Assembly: GCA_025960445.1 (NCBI GenBank)
Contig: JAICIT010000093.1
Location: 1 to 7,956 of the forward strand
From: Bradyrhizobium sp.
Lineage (GTDB): Bacteria; Pseudomonadota; Alphaproteobacteria; Rhizobiales; Xanthobacteraceae
Length of the DNA: 7,956 nucleotides
Direction: 5' to 3'
Shown: positions 7,220 to 7,956 of the stretch, one piece after another
How the letters are laid out: every line of letters begins with the position of its first letter
How positions within the stretch are numbered: position 1 is the first letter of the stretch
Notes under the pieces: generated by a model
Seen by the model: the letters and a program-made list of their open reading frames with translations, nothing else
The model's database searches: none
What the model was told of the DNA's origin: nothing
Made by a program: the position numbers and the translations under genes

Positions 7220-7696
7220 TCAGCCCTGAGGCTGGCCGTCCTGTGGCGGCGTCGGCCGCTGCCGGTGCTGAGCCATGAACTGATCGAACTCTTCCTTGTC
7301 CTTGGCATGACGCAGCCGGTCGAGGAAATCGCGAAACTCAGTCTGCTCTTCCTCAAGGCGCCGCAGCGTTTCCATCCGGTATTCGTCGAAGGCTCGGTTG
7401 CCGCTAGAGGGCGGACCGAACGGGAAGCCGCGACGCTCCATTCGATTGCGCATCCGCTCCATTCTGTACTGCATGCGCTCCATCTTGTTCGACCAGCGAT
7501 CTTGATGAGTCCAGCAACCCATTTTTCTGCTCCCTAGTGTGAAAAAGAGAAGGGCAAGCCCGATCGGCCACCAGATCAGGAAGCCGAGCACAGTGACGGC
7601 GATCCAGCCGGGGTGCCAGGGAGACTCCAGCATATGCGGGCGGTAGGGCTCACTCTCGGGACCGCGCCAGCGATTGACATCTGCGGTGTAGGCCAT
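7220..7696 (-). CDS. DUF2852 family small membrane protein
   Basis: This 158-residue protein matches the alphaproteobacterial DUF2852 family, whose function is unknown. A hydrophilic start leads into SPWHPGWIAVTVLGF (25-39), the family hallmark, inside a single membrane segment (about 29-55, with IWWPIGLALL). After it come Met/Arg heptads (KMERMQYRMERMRNRMERR, 71-89), a Gly/Pro loop, and a charged helical part with FDEYRMETLRRLEEEQTEF (103-121) and LDRLRHAKDKEEFDQFM (125-141), the second family block. A coiled-coil cytoplasmic tail is probable. The frame opens at ATG 7708, but that codon has no ribosome site, whereas ATG 7696 has GGAG six nt before it; the latter is chosen. The gene has its own promoter, palindromic operator and terminator and appears to be a single-gene unit. 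Confidence 0.9.
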   Translation of the reverse strand: MAYTADVNRWRGPESEPYRPHMLESPWHPGWIAVTVLGFLIWWPIGLALLFFTLGSRKMGCWTHQDRWSNKMERMQYRMERMRNRMERRGFPFGPPSSGNRAFDEYRMETLRRLEEEQTEFRDFLDRLRHAKDKEEFDQFMAQHRQRPTPPQDGQPQG

Positions 7697-7729
7697 TTCC
7701 CTCTCCATGACGGCATCACGCCGTTGTGA

Positions 7730-7748
7730 ATGTAAATAACATTTACAT
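7730..7748. promoter_or_regulatory. Palindromic operator, ATGTAAAT-N3-ATTTACAT
   Basis: A perfect 8-bp inverted repeat with a 3-bp spacer sits 34 bp upstream of the DUF2852 start. It overlaps the 3' edge of the -10 element and the expected transcription start. This size, symmetry and AT-rich sequence in GC-rich DNA are typical of a dimeric repressor site, for example of the TetR type. The regulator is not identified; the gene cut at the window end is a candidate only by position. Confidence 0.6.
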
Positions 7749-7775
7749 ACCTAAACCATCCATAGTTTTTGTCAA
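7747..7775 (-). promoter_or_regulatory. Candidate promoter of the DUF2852 gene
   Basis: On the minus strand a perfect TTGACA -35 (7775-7770) is followed after 17 bp by AGGTAT (7752-7747), a poor -10 element. A weak -10 with a strong -35 is common in alphaproteobacteria. Transcription would begin near 7740, within the palindrome. Confidence 0.45.
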
Positions 7776-7801
7776 GCGGGCGGTCGCGACGCCCCTGAAA
7801 T

Positions 7802-7956
7802 TTATTTTGGAGTTCCCCAGGGCCCTGCCCGTTGCCCGGCCGGTTTTTGGTCGCCCTGCTCGCTCGGCGCAGAAGGCCGCTTGTCCGTCGGGAAGCCGAG
7901 TCCTCGCAAATAAATCAGCACTTCGGCTTCCAGCAGATCCTCCGCGGACATCGGCA
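7802..7956 (-). CDS. C-terminal end of an unrecognised protein (start outside window)
   Basis: The minus strand is open from the window edge to a TAA at 7804-7802, giving 50 codons. The first part, SAEDLLEAEVLIYLRGLGF, looks like an amphipathic helix of a folded domain. The last 30 residues are a hydrophilic, Gln/Gly/Pro-rich tail. Codon use fits the neighbours. I do not recognise the family. Its position directly before a palindromic operator would suit a transcriptional regulator, but nothing in these residues proves that. An internal ATG at the second visible codon could also start a very small gene, without a visible ribosome site. No intrinsic terminator with a U-run follows; a short GGGCG/CGCCC hairpin is at 7778-7794. 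Confidence 0.5.
   Translation of the reverse strand, partial: PMSAEDLLEAEVLIYLRGLGFPTDKRPSAPSEQGDQKPAGQRAGPWGTPK

Noticed and set aside
7030..7278. A plus-strand frame crossing the terminator
   Set aside because: It reads through an intrinsic terminator hairpin and the DUF2852 3' end; no motif.
7710..7724. ACGGC-N5-GCCGT small hairpin before the DUF2852 gene
   Set aside because: Too short to support a regulatory call; it may simply favour the downstream start codon.
7778..7794. GGGCG-N7-CGCCC hairpin after the last-seen upstream gene
   Set aside because: Only five pairs and no following U-run on the minus strand, so not called as a terminator.
1..7956. CRISPR arrays, insertion sequences, tRNA or rRNA genes
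   Set aside because: No direct-repeat arrays, transposase motifs, cloverleaf or rRNA-like sequences were seen.

Overview
The window reads as chromosomal DNA of an alphaproteobacterium, most likely of the Bradyrhizobium/Rhodopseudomonas group (Nitrobacteraceae). The reasons are the GC-rich codon use, the type of TolA and TolB, a DUF2852 protein, a FeeM-like acyltransferase of the kind common in that group, and a CtrA-type TTAA-N7-TTAA box. All eight supported genes lie on the minus strand, so transcription runs from high to low coordinates. The genus is inferred from protein style only.

Layout in the direction of transcription: (1) 7956-7802 holds the last 50 codons of an unrecognised gene. 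(2) A 105-bp gap carries a TTGACA -35 hexamer and a perfect 8-bp palindrome, which looks like a repressor operator, in front of a small one-helix membrane protein of the DUF2852 family (7696-7220). That gene ends in a strong intrinsic terminator (7179-7140). (3) After a leader of roughly 270 bp comes the compact tolQ-tolR-tolA-tolB cluster (6870-3342), with gaps of 31, 7 and 20 nt. It encodes the inner-membrane motor TolQR, the periplasm-spanning TolA and the periplasmic propeller TolB, which here has a twin-arginine type signal. (4) Where pal is usually found, there is instead a 228-bp gap and then a large membrane protein with PAS, GGDEF and EAL domains (3113-783). Its GGDEF motif, inhibitory I-site and EAL catalytic residues all look intact. 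(5) A 168-bp gap contains a perfect CtrA box inside an 11-bp inverted repeat. It precedes a FeeM-like N-acyl amino acid synthase (614 to beyond position 1), which is cut by the window edge.

The Tol genes should act together to constrict and stabilise the outer membrane during division. The most interesting unexplained part is 1-3113: a c-di-GMP turnover enzyme next to a putative acyl-amino-acid signal or lipid synthase whose promoter carries a cell-cycle regulator box, all directly behind a tol cluster with no pal in this window. Whether these form one system is inference.
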